Positions 8,190 to 17,194 of a DNA stretch of 64,000 bases are shown piece after piece. The translations under genes and the position numbers were made by a program. Every line of letters starts with the position of its first letter. Within the stretch, counting starts at the first letter, position 1. This stretch comes from a virus: positions 1 through 64,000 of the IMG/VR virus record IMGVR_UViG_3300033149_005152; one strand, 5' to 3'. The notes under the pieces are model-generated. The model ran no database searches. It was not told the origin of the DNA and was given only the letters and a program-made list of their open reading frames with translations.

Positions 8190-8363
8190 TTATTCCCTTT
8201 CTTCTTTCCTCAAAATTTTACCTAATTCAAATGAACCATGTTGTAAACTAGACATCTCATCTTCTAATATAATAATTCTTTTCATAAGTTCATTTACCAC
8301 TATATATAATACCCCCAATAAAAACAACACTCCCAGTAAAACCAATGTAATTATTATCTGCAT
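8190..8363 (-). CDS. Small membrane protein with coiled coil
   Basis: 57 aa. Residues 3-23 are a transmembrane helix, then a Glu/Lys-rich helix. GGGGAAAATTGAG precedes the ATG. The bitopic layout resembles i-spanin or Rz-like subunits, but this is not firm. Confidence 0.55.
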   Translation of the reverse strand: MQIIITLVLLGVLFLLGVLYIVVNELMKRIIILEDEMSSLQHGSFELGKILRKEERE

Positions 8364-8375
8364 CTCAATTTTCCC

Positions 8376-8546
8376 CTATTCTAAAACAATAATAATCTTT
8401 CCAACATAATCATCACGTTCAATAAAACCAACAATTCCATGATATTCTACATCGTTATTCGTATAGTGATCATAATAATCAATCCATCCTATTTCAAACT
8501 CTGGATCATATTCTTTTAATTTTTCAATAGCCTCTTTAACCTTCAT
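8376..8546 (-). CDS. Small acidic protein
   Basis: 56 aa (MKVKEAIEKLKEYDPE...). The opening, a helix followed by EYDPE and alternating strands, is shared by many small phage proteins of unknown function. It overlaps the end of the upstream gene by 4 bases. Confidence 0.6.
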   Translation of the reverse strand: MKVKEAIEKLKEYDPEFEIGWIDYYDHYTNNDVEYHGIVGFIERDDYVGKIIIVLE

Positions 8547-8794
8547 TTCTTTTTTCCTTTTGATTTTTTATATCCTTCAGCTAATTTTTCTTTAAATGAC
8601 TCACTCATAAAAGAATTAGCTAAGAAAAACTCGAAAAATTTAACACCATTTTCAAAGAAAACCAAGGGACTACAAGTATTATTATCAGCATCCCAAAACA
8701 TGCATTCCTCACCATGACAAAATTGTGGTTCTCCATATGATCTGTGCATAAAGGGACAAGTAGTTACAGCAGGACTTTTCTTTTTTTTACTCAT
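8543..8794 (-). CDS. Cys-rich small protein
   Basis: 83 aa. Four Cys (residues 13, 26, 31 and 41) plus a His suggest a zinc site. Lys-rich at both ends. It overlaps the upstream gene by 8 bases. Confidence 0.6.
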   Translation of the reverse strand: MSKKKKSPAVTTCPFMHRSYGEPQFCHGEECMFWDADNNTCSPLVFFENGVKFFEFFLANSFMSESFKEKLAEGYKKSKGKKK

Positions 8795-9026
8795 TTTTGT
8801 TTTCTCCTATCATGTTATATTCTGATAATACAGTATACATATCATTATTTTCTCTTTTCATAATTTTTACCAGATTTTTATCAACAACCAAATAATAATC
8901 CCAATCGAACCTTTTTAACATAATTGCTGGAAGTCTATTAAAATCCTCAATAGATTCTACATAATATATTGCATCTTCAAACTTCACAAACATACTTTCC
9001 ACATCTTTTAATTCCACAAACTTCAT
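8787..9026 (-). CDS. Hypothetical protein
   Basis: 79 aa, mixed alpha/beta, with a good RBS (AGGAGAAAGC). Start overlaps the TGA of the zinc-finger gene upstream. Not recognised. Confidence 0.65.
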   Translation of the reverse strand: MKFVELKDVESMFVKFEDAIYYVESIEDFNRLPAIMLKRFDWDYYLVVDKNLVKIMKRENNDMYTVLSEYNMIGENKNE

Positions 9027-9190
9027 TTTTGCTTTCTCCTATTTTTTTCTGCTTTTTTATTTATACATTTAGGACATAAATATTTAATTGGAAAATGAAC
9101 TGAATCCAAAATATGTGTATTTTCATTTACTTTAAAAGTTAAAGTCTTGTATTCATTACACTTATCACATATTCTTCTTACTTTTACCAT
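9023..9190 (-). CDS. Small zinc-finger protein
   Basis: 55 aa with CDKC at residues 8-11 and CPKC at 39-42, a simple four-Cys zinc ribbon, followed by a basic tail. The stop overlaps the next ATG (ATGA). Function unknown. Confidence 0.6.
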   Translation of the reverse strand: MVKVRRICDKCNEYKTLTFKVNENTHILDSVHFPIKYLCPKCINKKAEKNRRKQK

Positions 9191-9264
9191 TTTTTAATCA
9201 TCCAAAAAGTTATAATCCCCATAATAAATCCTATAGTATAAACAATCAACAAATCAATAGACAT
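9184..9264 (-). CDS. Membrane micro-protein
   Basis: 26 aa, almost all one transmembrane helix, preceded by AGGAGAATAAAA. It overlaps the zinc-finger gene start by 7 bases. Confidence 0.45.
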   Translation of the reverse strand: MSIDLLIVYTIGFIMGIITFWMIKKW

Positions 9265-9306
9265 TTTTATTCTCCTATTATCAATAATAATCTTTAATTC
9301 GTTATC

Positions 9307-9489
9307 TCAATGTTTGTTTTTGTTTTCATCTTCTTTATTTCTGTTATAAAATTCTAAAATTGAAGCTCTACATTCAAGCACAATTCCATAATCTCGATCT
9401 ATTCGTAAATTAAAAAAATCTAAATCATAATCCCCATAAGTTTGAATAGTATTTTCTATAATCTCCCTTAACTCGGATGCTTTAGGCAT
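9307..9489 (-). CDS. Hypothetical protein
   Basis: 60 aa, acidic with a Lys/Asn-rich tail. No family recognised. Confidence 0.55.
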   Translation of the reverse strand: MPKASELREIIENTIQTYGDYDLDFFNLRIDRDYGIVLECRASILEFYNRNKEDENKNKH

Positions 9490-9521
9490 TAGATTTTACC
9501 TTTCTCTTTTCATTATTTTTC

Positions 9522-9935
9522 TTATATAAAAGGATCAACAAATCTTTTTATACCATCACGATAAGATATTGGTCTCATTTTTACATACGCATTTTTATTT
9601 ATTGCATCTTGCTCTGACAATATTCTTGGTCCACCACCCGAAGCCCCAATACAATACTTATCATCAATACACATTTCAACATGTACTGCTTTCTGACCAT
9701 TAAACCAAAAAACTAAAACACCTGCTTTCGGTACTTCTATTTCTTTCCCGCAAAATTTATTCCAAAATAAATCGTTTGCTGTCCAATCTCCAACATGGGG
9801 AAGAATACCAACCGATTTTAATACTTCGATTACAAGTCCGGAACAATCAAATCCTTTTACTGGATCATCACCCCCCCAAATATATGGGAGACCTAAAAAC
9901 TTCCAAAGTAATTCCATAGCTAATTCCTTCTGCAT
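9522..9935 (-). CDS. NlpC/P60 peptidoglycan peptidase
   Basis: 137 aa from MQKELAME, chosen because GGGAG lies eight bases upstream; an ATG five codons earlier has no RBS. FDCSGLV holds the catalytic Cys and AVHVEM the catalytic His of NlpC/P60 gamma-D-glutamyl-diamino acid endopeptidases. A single catalytic domain without wall-binding repeats or signal peptide fits a phage endolysin or virion-associated lysin. The secreted serine protease gene ends just upstream. Confidence 0.85.
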   Translation of the reverse strand: MQKELAMELLWKFLGLPYIWGGDDPVKGFDCSGLVIEVLKSVGILPHVGDWTANDLFWNKFCGKEIEVPKAGVLVFWFNGQKAVHVEMCIDDKYCIGASGGGPRILSEQDAINKNAYVKMRPISYRDGIKRFVDPFI

Positions 9936-9949
9936 TAACTTATCTCCCA

Positions 9950-10795
9950 TTATTTATCAAGTCGTTTCTTCTTTTCTATTTCTTTCTTACGTTCTACCAT
10001 ACAATCACTTTCTGTTTTTGTCGTATCCCAAATAAATTCAAAATGTTCTTTCTCAAGCCAATTATAAATTCTTCTTATAGGAATAAAATAACCCATATGA
10101 GTAATGGGAACACCCCAACCAGTCACATTCACCATCGAAGGAATTCCAATAAAGTCACCATTTACCAAAAACATAGCTCCGCCACTATTTCCATAAATCA
10201 ATTGAGATGAGGACATATTATACATATAAGAATCAACTGTATGATTTTGTCTGGTAATTACGCCAACGGTAGGCAATGGGGGTAAGAGTAAAGAACATCC
10301 TACAGCTACAGTCTCATCCATCACGTGAATATCGTTTAATTTGTTTCTCGGATATAAATCAGCAACATATTTGTAAGGCTCCTCAGACCTTAACTTCAAT
10401 AATGCCATATCCTCCACACGATTATAAGCTACAATATCTGCTTCTACTTTTAAAGCTCCAATTGGAATTGATATATTTTTATATTTAAAAATCTCAACAT
10501 ACATAACAGATAACTTTTCCTTTTTAACATTTTTCTGTAAATCACGATCCCATTCATCCTCTATTTTTATAGAGGCAGCTATAACATGATGATTAGTCAA
10601 AACATATGTTGACTTATCCTTAGAATAAATAACAGTTCCAGAACCCCCCCTAGAAGAACTATCTGTTATCCTAACTACAGGATAAATATATTTTTCATGA
10701 GCTAATAATCCAGTCAAAGCTGAAAACACTGTAGTATGTGATAAAAAGATAGTAATCAATACCACCATAAAACCAACAAATATTTTAGATTTCAT
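9950..10795 (-). CDS. Secreted trypsin-like serine protease
   Basis: 281 aa. Residues 1-26 form a clear signal peptide (Lys, hydrophobic core, VFSA). The chymotrypsin-fold triad is His70 (VLTNHHV), Asp129 (EDMALLKL) and Ser204 (GNSGGA), as in HtrA/S1 peptidases, without a PDZ domain. The enzyme should act outside the cell membrane. Such an exported protease is unusual in a phage. The C-terminal tail is highly charged (Lys/Glu). Confidence 0.88.
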   Translation of the reverse strand: MKSKIFVGFMVVLITIFLSHTTVFSALTGLLAHEKYIYPVVRITDSSSRGGSGTVIYSKDKSTYVLTNHHVIAASIKIEDEWDRDLQKNVKKEKLSVMYVEIFKYKNISIPIGALKVEADIVAYNRVEDMALLKLRSEEPYKYVADLYPRNKLNDIHVMDETVAVGCSLLLPPLPTVGVITRQNHTVDSYMYNMSSSQLIYGNSGGAMFLVNGDFIGIPSMVNVTGWGVPITHMGYFIPIRRIYNWLEKEHFEFIWDTTKTESDCMVERKKEIEKKKRLDK

Positions 10796-10797
10796 TA

Positions 10798-11304
10798 TTA
10801 ATCCTCCTCTCTATCTATCATTTTATATTTTTGAACACATTTTTGACACCACCAAGGACTCTCGAAAACATCGGGAAAATGCTTTAATTGCTCTGTTGTA
10901 CCTACTGTTACACCACAAAGGGAAGTACAAAACCTTCTTCTTGACCTATTAAACCACCTATTATATATGTGAATAGTTGGATGCCCACCAGCAGAATATT
11001 TTCTACCCAACAGATGTTTTAATTTCTGCATTTTTACATATTCTATTTTCCTTATTTTTAATTCTAATGGAAAATCATATCTCTTATATTTCTTATTATC
11101 TACTTTTACTATTACATCCCCATCATGCGGTGTTAATTCAAAAAAATCACATTCATTATGAAACTTATTTAATTTTAATTCCCTATAATGACTATTCCTC
11201 CATCTCATCATATAACACGTCAATGGACTCACCACAGCCACGCCTTTTATTTTACACGGAATCACGGCATTATCTCTTAACCACAACGTTGTAGATTCAG
11301 ACAT
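10798..11304 (-). CDS. Hypothetical protein with paired cysteines
   Basis: 168 aa from MSESTTLW, which has AAGGAAGG upstream; an earlier ATG (11356-11358) lacks an RBS. Beta-rich middle, then CTSLC and WWCQKC, which could bind zinc. Located between connector genes and the protease; may be structural. Not recognised. Confidence 0.6.
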   Translation of the reverse strand: MSESTTLWLRDNAVIPCKIKGVAVVSPLTCYMMRWRNSHYRELKLNKFHNECDFFELTPHDGDVIVKVDNKKYKRYDFPLELKIRKIEYVKMQKLKHLLGRKYSAGGHPTIHIYNRWFNRSRRRFCTSLCGVTVGTTEQLKHFPDVFESPWWCQKCVQKYKMIDREED

Positions 11305-11361
11305 AGCCAATTCCTTCCTTATAATTAAAAAATATCCACCTAACATACAAATTTTCATACA

Positions 11362-11715
11362 TCAATTAAGCGTTACATTTACTTCTCTTATAACCGGCCC
11401 CTCATCCGGATGGTGAAAATCCTGAAAACTTACTATTCTACCAGATGTTAATATTGTATTACCGAAATTATCTTGACCGTCAGACACCTGAAAACCTATC
11501 ATATTAGAAAAAGAATTTAAAGTTGTGGCATTAAAAATTATTCTATAATTATGCTGAATTTCCACCCCCTTATTATCTACGGTTCTACGCCTATCCCCTT
11601 GAATTAGGCATACTACAGAATTAATAACAGTACCCATTATCTTATCACCATGCGCATCTTGACCAGTTACAGGGGTTATAGAAATTTTATGTGTTAAAAA
11701 ATGATCAAAATCCAT
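11362..11715 (-). CDS. Head-closure / head-tail joining-like protein
   Basis: 117 aa, beta-rich, with RRTVDNKG and a closing beta segment typical of small head-completion (stopper) proteins. It directly follows the adaptor-like gene. The assignment rests on size, composition and position. Confidence 0.5.
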   Translation of the reverse strand: MDFDHFLTHKISITPVTGQDAHGDKIMGTVINSVVCLIQGDRRRTVDNKGVEIQHNYRIIFNATTLNSFSNMIGFQVSDGQDNFGNTILTSGRIVSFQDFHHPDEGPVIREVNVTLN

Positions 11716-11717
11716 TT

Positions 11718-12257
11718 CTATCCCCTCAATATCCTAGGCCCTACTCGATAAGCAGCCAAAAGAGAAGAAGCTTCAGGACATAATCTATTTATTCCGTCTC
11801 TATAACTATAAGATTCAGACACCCCACCAGCAGATTTACTCACCGAATAAATACCTTGAGATTTAAATTCTTGATGTATTGTTCTCTTACCAGAATATTT
11901 TAATATAAATAATGCTTGGTAACAACATGCTTGTTCAACAGTTCTTTTCATTTCCGCCTGATAAATGTTCCAAGTACTAGTAGCACTTATGACCTGTCCC
12001 CAAGGGAAAGGTTCTTCACCAGGTGGAATACGTGGAAACTCAAGAATTTGGTCATAATATAATCTTTGACCATCATAATTATAGGCATTAATATCATAAG
12101 TTGCGAGTATCAAGGCTTTAGCTCGTGTATCAGTTGTAGCAACAGTCCAAGCATCATCATCTATAATGGTATTGGAAACAAAACTAGTGGCATCTGTTAA
12201 AGACACGTAACAATTATCACCAGAACCCCCCCAAGAAGCTACTAGTGTAATAGCCAT
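11718..12257 (-). CDS. Head-tail adaptor (DnaT-like connector) protein
   Basis: 179 aa. It begins with SYVSL-type sequence (NCYVSLTDATSF), followed by a helix bundle with ALILATYDI and LEFPRIPPG. This is the pattern of the 'DnaT-like' phage adaptor family that docks on the portal. The next gene resembles a stopper, giving the usual adaptor-stopper order. Confidence 0.65.
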   Translation of the reverse strand: MAITLVASWGGSGDNCYVSLTDATSFVSNTIIDDDAWTVATTDTRAKALILATYDINAYNYDGQRLYYDQILEFPRIPPGEEPFPWGQVISATSTWNIYQAEMKRTVEQACCYQALFILKYSGKRTIHQEFKSQGIYSVSKSAGGVSESYSYRDGINRLCPEASSLLAAYRVGPRILRG

Positions 12258-12294
12258 TAATCAATCACCTCGTATTTATTCTCGATGTATTTCT

Positions 12295-12612
12295 TCATTT
12301 ATTTAATCCCCTCTTAATCAACTCATCAGGTCTAACTACAATATCTCCTACTTCTTTATTAGAAGGTCTGTCTTCTTTTTTTAATCGTTCTACTATGCTC
12401 TTAGGAGGTTCTCCCCCTCGTGCATCCCAAGCGTGCCATACCCTACTTTGATTATTTTTCATATTAATTTGAATGTGTCCTGGTCGGGGAAATGGGAGTC
12501 TCTTAGCATTACCCCCACAAGGACATAAAATATACAAAGGCGAATCTTTCACAGAAAAATACATATCCCTTATCTCATCACATTTTTCACATCTAAATTC
12601 ATATATCGGCAT
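12295..12612 (-). CDS. FmdB-type zinc-ribbon protein
   Basis: 105 aa from MPIYEFRCEKCDE, the standard opening of FmdB regulatory zinc ribbons, with a second Cys pair at CPCGG. The start has GGAGGT seven bases upstream and overlaps the previous gene by 14 bases. Role in the phage unknown; may be a small structural or regulatory factor. Confidence 0.75.
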   Translation of the reverse strand: MPIYEFRCEKCDEIRDMYFSVKDSPLYILCPCGGNAKRLPFPRPGHIQINMKNNQSRVWHAWDARGGEPPKSIVERLKKEDRPSNKEVGDIVVRPDELIKRGLNK

Positions 12613-12883
12613 GAACCATACCTCCACCATATTGAGATTCCAATTTTGTAACATCTTCTATAAATTGCTCATCTCTTTTATATTTGTCTTTGGTTGGAAT
12701 TTTATGAACCATCTTTTTAGGAACTCTATTTAATTCCACATTCTTTCTAATACATTTACAAACTATTGCCCTTTTAACATTATCTTCTATAATATATCCT
12801 ATTCTACCCAAACCATAACAAAATTTACAGGAAGGTTTGGCATATTTTAAATATTTAGTAGGCACTTCCACATATTTCTTCAT
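12599..12883 (-). CDS. DnaJ-type zinc-finger protein
   Basis: 94 aa. CKFCYGLGRIGY ... CKC is a half DnaJ-like CxxCxGxG zinc motif. Such short proteins occur near head genes of phages with unknown role. The start overlaps the glycosyltransferase stop. Confidence 0.55.
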   Translation of the reverse strand: MKKYVEVPTKYLKYAKPSCKFCYGLGRIGYIIEDNVKRAIVCKCIRKNVELNRVPKKMVHKIPTKDKYKRDEQFIEDVTKLESQYGGGMVHADI

Positions 12884-13956
12884 TTATTTAATACCCTCTC
12901 ACATACTTTTAGAAACTCTTTAGCTGTATTATTTATATCAAACTGTTTTTTTGCTAAAAGATATTGTTTTTTTCTTAATACTTCTCTATTTTTATGTGTC
13001 TTGAGCCACACCCAAGCCTTTTCAAGAGCATCACATACAGAAGTTGCCCATCCAAATTTATATGTAAAAAATCCAAAATTATCACAACAATCAGGAACCA
13101 CTACCTGGCATCCGCAAGCCATAGCTTCTTTTTGAACCCTACTATGTGTAATAACAGAAGATAATACAATATCAGCACTTCTTAAAAATTTCTCACATTC
13201 AGGAACCATTGCGTTAATAGAACCTATACCATCTTCCATATTATAATTTGATATGTAAGAGGCCCATATTTTAAATTCTCGCTCTTTCAATTTTCTATGT
13301 GGTGCTCCAAACAAGTGTAATCTCGCCAAAGGATATTTTTCCCAAAATAACTTGTATCCCATTAATGGGACAAATGGGTCTTTATTTTCTCGCCATACAT
13401 CAAATAAAGAAACAGTTGGGCTACCGGATAAAGGAAAGGATATTCCATTATAATTATACTTTTTTAAATCAATACCAGGTGGAAGTAAACAAATATTTAT
13501 ATCTTTTCTTTTATAACATATAGCTTCAAGAAAAGGAAGATGCCTTTTCCACATAGTAACATATGCTTTCACATTTTTATTTCTGACCAAGTTAATTACA
13601 GTAGAAAATGGAGCAGGATTATTCTTATCAAATTGGTATAATTCTGTTCTCATCAATGCTTCTGGCATCGAGTGTCCAAACATGATAATCGGTGTTCCGT
13701 CCATGTTGTAAGGATTAGGAACAATTGTATGATTTATATAAAGATCAGCACTTAACGGTTGACCAACCAAAGGATCAGTATAAAAATTATCTGCAATTTT
13801 ATCGCCACCCAAAGGGCCATTATATCCTGGACTCACTATAGGAGATACTATCCTATGATCCACACCCAATCTTCTCATCGCCAAAGCAAGATCACGTGTT
13901 GTCTCATATAAACCGGAACGATTAGGACCATACATAGCAAAACTAATTATTTTCAT
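12880..13956 (-). CDS. Glycosyltransferase, GT4-like
   Basis: 358 aa of two Rossmann-like halves. The N-terminus (ISFAMYGPNRSGLYETTRDLA) is the acceptor-side loop of GT-B enzymes, and KEAMACGCQVVVPDC (about 275-290) is the nucleotide-sugar binding E-x7-E-type region, with a preceding Glu. It transfers an unknown sugar. It lies between head and connector genes with a second GT4 enzyme at 16140-17171, suggesting virion protein glycosylation. Confidence 0.8.
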   Translation of the reverse strand: MKIISFAMYGPNRSGLYETTRDLALAMRRLGVDHRIVSPIVSPGYNGPLGGDKIADNFYTDPLVGQPLSADLYINHTIVPNPYNMDGTPIIMFGHSMPEALMRTELYQFDKNNPAPFSTVINLVRNKNVKAYVTMWKRHLPFLEAICYKRKDINICLLPPGIDLKKYNYNGISFPLSGSPTVSLFDVWRENKDPFVPLMGYKLFWEKYPLARLHLFGAPHRKLKEREFKIWASYISNYNMEDGIGSINAMVPECEKFLRSADIVLSSVITHSRVQKEAMACGCQVVVPDCCDNFGFFTYKFGWATSVCDALEKAWVWLKTHKNREVLRKKQYLLAKKQFDINNTAKEFLKVCERVLNK

Positions 13957-13979
13957 TTTATATTCCTAATCAACTAATT

Positions 13980-14252
13980 TCATTTCTTATTAACTTTTGT
14001 TCCTAATTCTTTATCTATCGTAAACCCATAAACAGCATAATAAACATCACGCATTTCCTTTACCAATTTCTCAACTTCCTCGACATTAATTCTGCCATCC
14101 CGCATTGCATCCTCTATACAAGCAATAACTTCAGTTACTTCCTTCAAAACTTTTTTTACTCTAGAAGAAATAATGTAGAACTTACGGAGATAAACACCTC
14201 CCACAACAATTCCTAAAGTTAAAACCAAACTTGCAATTTCAAACCAGTCCAT
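13980..14252 (-). CDS. Holin-like small membrane protein
   Basis: 90 aa from MDWFEIAS, with GAGGAGG upstream. Residues 5-22 form one transmembrane helix with a short outside N-terminus, followed by a charged helix with DGRINVEEVEKLVKE, a pattern common in phage holins of Gram-positive hosts. A holin role is likely but unproven; the candidate lysin lies 4 kb downstream. Confidence 0.5.
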   Translation of the reverse strand: MDWFEIASLVLTLGIVVGGVYLRKFYIISSRVKKVLKEVTEVIACIEDAMRDGRINVEEVEKLVKEMRDVYYAVYGFTIDKELGTKVNKK

Positions 14253-14256
14253 ATTT

Positions 14257-14859
14257 TTAATCCTCCTCTCTATTATAAATAAAACGAGTGTAAATAAATC
14301 TCCCGTAATGAAAATCATATTCTGAATAAATTCTTTTAAATCCCAAAAAACGCATAAGAATATCTAAATCCGAAATTTTTATAAAATTATCTATTATTTG
14401 TTTTTGTTCTTGAGGAACATCATGCAAGGGTATACTTATCATAAATCTACCACACTGCTTCAATCCCTTAGATAATTTATGTATTAAAAGATTCCGATGA
14501 TTAACTTGAATATGTTCTATTACATCAAATAAATATATCACATCATATTTTTGTGTAAGAAGTTGCTCCCTGAAATCGTAACGTTGAAAAAAAATTTCCG
14601 GATTCAAATTTTTAGCTACTTTTATACACCTGTCAGAAATATCTACACCATGACACTTTATTCCCAAAGAATGGGTATAAGATGTTATAATGCCAATCGA
14701 ACATCCAAAATCAAGCACAACATCTTCTTTTCTTACAGTACGACAAATAAAAGATTTAAGTGCCTGTATTCGATCATTAGCTTTCTGTTTAAGAAAATGA
14801 GGCACAAATCCATCATAAAAAGAAGCCACATCCTTAGAAGTTATATTTTCTATTTCCAT
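14257..14859 (-). CDS. SAM-dependent methyltransferase
   Basis: 200 aa. VLDFGCSIGIITSY is the AdoMet-binding motif I of class I methyltransferases, GVDIS motif II, and DVIYLFDVIEHI the UbiG/small-molecule type motif. No DNA-recognition region is present, so the substrate is probably a small molecule, sugar or protein. Its place between two glycosyltransferases suggests methylation of the glycan. Confidence 0.8.
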   Translation of the reverse strand: MEIENITSKDVASFYDGFVPHFLKQKANDRIQALKSFICRTVRKEDVVLDFGCSIGIITSYTHSLGIKCHGVDISDRCIKVAKNLNPEIFFQRYDFREQLLTQKYDVIYLFDVIEHIQVNHRNLLIHKLSKGLKQCGRFMISIPLHDVPQEQKQIIDNFIKISDLDILMRFLGFKRIYSEYDFHYGRFIYTRFIYNREED

Positions 14860-14862
14860 TCA

Positions 14863-15285
14863 TTACACCATTGATAACAATACAGCCACCCAATTAAAAA
14901 ACTCTGGTGCATACAATTTTATAATATCAATTACCGGTTTTGAAAAAAACCTATTCCTATAACCCCTCATTTCTCCTAATTCATCAATGGTTAATTCCCG
15001 TGTTAAAGCTATTCTACCTAATCTTTCATAATCATTCAACAATTTAACAGATTCATGATTTAACAAACTTAAATTAATACCTAACGATTTCTTCAATACT
15101 ATTGATTCATAAGCAGCTACCTTAGCTAATTTCCTCATCATTTCAATATCATTTTCTATAAAAGTTATATATTGCTGGTTTGCGATAACTAACATATTTG
15201 ACAACTTTACATCATTCGATGTTGTAGTACATCCTAAGAAAAATACGGACAATAATATTGTAACACCTATGACCAAAATTTTCAC
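14863..15285 (-). CDS. Lipoprotein
   Basis: 140 aa from GTG, whose position within ATGTGA couples it to the upstream phosphoesterase stop. Residues 1-19 are a lipoprotein signal ending in a lipobox (LSVFFLGC), so Cys19 should be lipidated and the protein tethered to the outer face of the membrane. The rest is helical and ends in a short hydrophobic segment. Could serve superinfection exclusion or lysis; unproven. Confidence 0.65.
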   Translation of the reverse strand: MKILVIGVTILLSVFFLGCTTTSNDVKLSNMLVIANQQYITFIENDIEMMRKLAKVAAYESIVLKKSLGINLSLLNHESVKLLNDYERLGRIALTRELTIDELGEMRGYRNRFFSKPVIDIIKLYAPEFFNWVAVLLSMV

Positions 15286-16094
15286 ATCAACCCCCCCAAT
15301 TTGGATAATTTCCATTTTTTATATTTATGAGTTATCTTGCTATCTTTAATCGTTATTTCAAAAATTGATTTCTCTTCGGGAGTCCTACCAGCAGCATGTA
15401 TTAAAGGAATTCCTTTTATATTATTCCATAATCCATCAACATGACGATGTCCAAACAACACAACATCAACCCGTCCATATAAAACTTTCCACAACTCTTT
15501 TGCATCCTGTAATTCCATAAAAGGTTCATTATGAATAAAAGGATGATGATGCAAATACACAATTATGATTTCTGACTCTTTCATTAAATTTAAGGTTCCA
15601 TCTAAAATAAAATTTAAATTCTCTAATTGTTCGGTTCCAATTCTACCACAAGCAAAATCAAAAGGATGATAAGTGCGAATACATGAATTTAATCCGATTA
15701 ACATAATTTTTTCTGTTTTCGTAGTTATATAAGTAACTCTTGGTTCATCTCCAAAAGAAACTCCAACATTTTTACTAAAATAATTCACAAACTCGTCTGC
15801 ATTTTCTTTTGATTCATCATTATAAAATATCCCTACAGCACCTTCATCGTGATTACCCTGAATTGGAAAATATTTACCTTTCCACTTCTCCATCGCTTTC
15901 CGAACCTCTTCAAATTCATCCCTATATCCATTATGGGTTATATCTCCAGTATCAACAATATACACATTCTCATTTTGCTTCTTCTCAAATTCCATATCTA
16001 AAAAATCTGAAAATAATTGCAAGTTATTTATATCTTCATTTGAAAAACTAAAAAGCTTCTGATGTCTGTCACTTATATGCCATAACCTAATCAT
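15282..16094 (-). CDS. Calcineurin-like metallophosphoesterase
   Basis: 270 aa. The family motifs are in order: ISDRH, GDITHNG, GNHDEG, HHHPF and GHRH, giving the two-metal site of CpdA/Mre11-type phosphoesterases. The substrate (cyclic nucleotide, phosphodiester or phosphoprotein) cannot be told. It lies in the glycosyltransferase cassette and is distinct from the SbcD-like gene at 36161. Confidence 0.85.
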   Translation of the reverse strand: MIRLWHISDRHQKLFSFSNEDINNLQLFSDFLDMEFEKKQNENVYIVDTGDITHNGYRDEFEEVRKAMEKWKGKYFPIQGNHDEGAVGIFYNDESKENADEFVNYFSKNVGVSFGDEPRVTYITTKTEKIMLIGLNSCIRTYHPFDFACGRIGTEQLENLNFILDGTLNLMKESEIIIVYLHHHPFIHNEPFMELQDAKELWKVLYGRVDVVLFGHRHVDGLWNNIKGIPLIHAAGRTPEEKSIFEITIKDSKITHKYKKWKLSKLGGLM

Positions 16095-16138
16095 AATTTA
16101 TCCCCTACATTATCTTTATAAACCCCAAATTTCCCCAT
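16091..16138 (-). CDS. Possible 15-residue peptide
   Basis: MGKFGVYKDNVGDKL, with GGGAG seven bases upstream and a stop that overlaps the next ATG (ATGA). It fills the only gap between the glycosyltransferase and phosphoesterase genes. It may be a coupling ORF only. Confidence 0.3.
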   Translation of the reverse strand: MGKFGVYKDNVGDKL

Positions 16139-16139
16139 C

Positions 16140-17171
16140 TCATATCTCCCTTAAGATATATGCTACAGCATCCTGGGATAACTTTTCAGCATCCCTACTT
16201 TGACAAACCATCTCTCTACATTTACTAGATAAAAAAGTCATATCCTTAATTCTCATCTCTTTTACAACTGATCTAAAATTACCAATCAATTCTTCAAATC
16301 CCTTAAAAATAAATTCAGAATATATATCTTCTGCACCTTTCCAACAATGCACCATAGGAATACATCCGCATGCCATAGCTTCCATTACAGAAGCATGATA
16401 ACCTTCTTCATTTGATAAACTCAAAAAGAAATCTACGTTTTGATAAAATTTTGACATATCTTGAATATGCCCCAAAAAATTCACACGATCTTGTAAATTT
16501 AAAGCAGTAATTAAGTCTAGACAATTTTGATAATATTCAACATTTCCATAACCAGAAAAAGGATTAGCATAACTACCAGCAATATGTAATTCATATTGTA
16601 ATTCTGGTTCCTGATAATAACTAGTCATTTTTTCTCTTTGAGCGTAAACTATATCTCCTAAAAGCTGAATGGCAGTATAAAATCTTTTTTTAGGTACAAT
16701 TCTGCCAGTCATTCCTATTTTTAATGGTAATTTATAAGTTCTTGGTGTCTCTGGCATAACAAATTTAGAAATATCCACCCCCTCAGGTAATACGACCATC
16801 TTTTGGGGCGAATATTTCAAACTATACTTAGTTTGCTCTTCAAACCTTTGTTTCACATGATCGGCAATAAATATGAGTAGATTGACCTTACTCCAATCCC
16901 AAGAACTTATCTGAGAATTATAAACTTCAATCCTATGAAGACGAACGACAATAGGCTTATCACAATATTTTAATAAATCGGATAAGGGGTCTTGAGCAAA
17001 ATCAACAAATACAAAATCACACCAATTAGTTAACCGGCCAATCTGTAAATAATTAAATTTAACATCAGTTGTATGATTATATTTTTGTATTTCGCAGCCA
17101 GCATTTAAAAACGCCTTTTCTAAATTTCCAAAAAAATTAGTATTAGTAGAGATTAAAGCCATCTTTTTCAT
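16140..17171 (-). CDS. Glycosyltransferase, GT4 family
   Basis: 343 aa, GT-B fold. KIGMTGRIVPKKRF is the start of the donor-binding half, and EAMACGCIPMVHCWKGAEDI is the E-x7-E region of retaining GT4 enzymes. It follows the head-fibre gene directly and probably glycosylates a virion protein or an envelope component. Donor sugar unknown. Confidence 0.88.
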   Translation of the reverse strand: MKKMALISTNTNFFGNLEKAFLNAGCEIQKYNHTTDVKFNYLQIGRLTNWCDFVFVDFAQDPLSDLLKYCDKPIVVRLHRIEVYNSQISSWDWSKVNLLIFIADHVKQRFEEQTKYSLKYSPQKMVVLPEGVDISKFVMPETPRTYKLPLKIGMTGRIVPKKRFYTAIQLLGDIVYAQREKMTSYYQEPELQYELHIAGSYANPFSGYGNVEYYQNCLDLITALNLQDRVNFLGHIQDMSKFYQNVDFFLSLSNEEGYHASVMEAMACGCIPMVHCWKGAEDIYSEFIFKGFEELIGNFRSVVKEMRIKDMTFLSSKCREMVCQSRDAEKLSQDAVAYILREI

Positions 17172-17194
17172 ATACTAAATCTCCCATAAATTAT

